Of a DNA stretch of 64,000 bases, positions 63,358-64,000 are shown piece by piece. The notes under the pieces were generated by a model. That model was not told where the DNA came from and did no database searches. It saw only the letters and a program-made list of their open reading frames with translations. Source of the stretch: Betaproteobacteria bacterium (GTDB lineage: Bacteria > Pseudomonadota > Gammaproteobacteria > Burkholderiales > Rhodocyclaceae); assembly GCA_020621865.1 (NCBI GenBank), contig JAHRYW010000005.1, positions 45,663-109,662 of the forward strand, in the 5' to 3' direction. How positions within the stretch are numbered: the stretch's first letter is position 1; each line of letters opens with the position of its first letter. A program made the position numbers and the translations under genes.

Positions 63358-64000
63358 CGAAATCCGCCACCCCGATCAATTGTTCCGCATCGGCCGCCGG
63401 CAACGCCTCGACCTCCTTCAGCTTGCGCGACAACTGCCGCGTCCGCGTTTCCGCCTTGGCAATGCTGTTGCTCGCTTCGTCCAGCTTCTTTCGGGTATGC
63501 GCCAGCGCCTCGCCGAACTTGCCGAACTCGGTCTTGACGGCGCCGAGCACGGCCCAAACCTCGGCCGAACGCTGCTCGATGGCCAGCGTCCTAAAGCCCA
63601 TCTGCAGGCTGTTGAGCAGTGCCGCCAACGTCGTCGGCCCAGCCAGGCTGACCCGGTAGTCGCGCTGCAAGGTTTCGGCCAGTCCTGGCCGGCGCAGCGC
63701 CTCGGCATAGAGGCCTTCGAGCGGCAGGTAGAGCATCGCAAAGTCAGTCGTGTGCGGCGGCGAGACGTACTTCTCGTGGATGCTCTTCGCCTCGTTTTTC
63801 AGGCGCGTTTCGATGGCCCGCGAGGCCTCCTCGACGGCTGCAGGATCGGCCCGCTCCTGGGCGTCGAGCAGGCGCTGGTAATCCTCGATCGGATACTTGG
63901 CGTCGATCGGCAGCCACACCACGGCGCCGTCGTCCTTGCCCGGCAGGCGGATGGCGAAATCGACCCGCTCGTTGCTGCCCGGACGGGTCGCTACATTGGC
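63341..64000 (-). CDS. rmuC: DNA recombination protein RmuC (C-terminal part)
   Basis: The gene enters from the window edge; about 220 C-terminal residues are visible. The nuclease-like core is recognisable: VDFAIRLPG, WLPIDAKYPIEDYQRLLDA, then KYVSPPHTTDFAMLYLPLEG and LAGPTTLAALLNSLQMGFRT. RmuC limits inversions at short repeats, and its coiled-coil N-terminus lies outside the window. Ends LIGVADFDGEDE. Confidence 0.92.
   Translation of the reverse strand, partial: ANVATRPGSNERVDFAIRLPGKDDGAVVWLPIDAKYPIEDYQRLLDAQERADPAAVEEASRAIETRLKNEAKSIHEKYVSPPHTTDFAMLYLPLEGLYAEALRRPGLAETLQRDYRVSLAGPTTLAALLNSLQMGFRTLAIEQRSAEVWAVLGAVKTEFGKFGEALAHTRKKLDEASNSIAKAETRTRQLSRKLKEVEALPAADAEQLIGVADFDGEDE

Overview
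The window is GC-rich, almost gap-free chromosome from a nitrogen-fixing betaproteobacterium. The best match is the Rhodocyclales (Dechloromonas/Azonexus-like). The signs are a nif regulon with NifA/sigma-54 promoters, a class I PHA operon with PhaR, a PEP-CTERM protein, menaquinone genes, BamD/RluD/PgeF, and many PAS-type signalling proteins. No tRNA, rRNA, CRISPR array or intact insertion sequence was seen.

Layout. 1-4474: acetate activation (acs) beside a sodium-symporter/histidine-kinase gene of the CrbS/MxtR kind. 4724-9906: YqhA-like membrane protein, class I fumarase, two envelope proteins, CorA-like transporter. 10053-14133: degenerate receiver/GGDEF protein, an ilvBN operon with a valine-rich leader peptide and attenuator, and a PilZ protein. 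14468-21724: a four-gene phosphorelay (PAS membrane protein, DUF4118-PAS histidine kinase, Rcp1-type receiver, hybrid kinase with HPt). 21806-23583: menBC. 24857-28891: nif operon 1 (nifN, nifX, RseC-like, DUF269, small helical protein, fdxB, two unknowns). 28892-38980: accessory stretch (AAA ATPase with a symmetric operator, AT-rich orphan, OsmC-YcaO, PAS-PAS chemoreceptor, GST/PPOX/LysR) with REP-like palindromes and a dead GST fragment. 39113-41639: nif operon 2 (iscA-like, nifU, nifS). 41702-48583: hemerythrin, short KdpD/KdpE pair fused to kup, PEP-CTERM protein, old yellow enzyme. 48771-52880: nif operon 3 (nifV, cysE, unknown, nifW, nifZ, nifM). 52911-56944: phaR, two phaB, phaC. 57007-64000: ZIP transporter, pgeF, rluD, bamD, a kinase-HDOD-GAF fusion, DUF3293, rmuC.

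How the parts work together. Each of the three nif operons has a sigma-54 promoter, a TGT-N10-ACA NifA site 45-70 bp upstream and an IHF-like site between. They supply FeMo-cofactor assembly (NifN, NifX), Fe-S clusters (NifU, NifS, IscA), homocitrate (NifV), cysteine (CysE), electron transfer (FdxB) and nitrogenase maturation (NifW, NifZ, NifM). nifHDK and nifE lie outside.

The most striking structure is a dispersed sequence present 15 times, about once per 4.3 kb. It has a nearly invariant 12-bp core AATGCTACGGTC followed by two or three A/T tracts about one helical turn apart. Copies occur on both strands, between genes and inside conserved coding regions, read in more than one frame. The design resembles the uptake signal sequences of naturally competent Pasteurellaceae, and I propose it as a candidate DNA uptake signal for this lineage.
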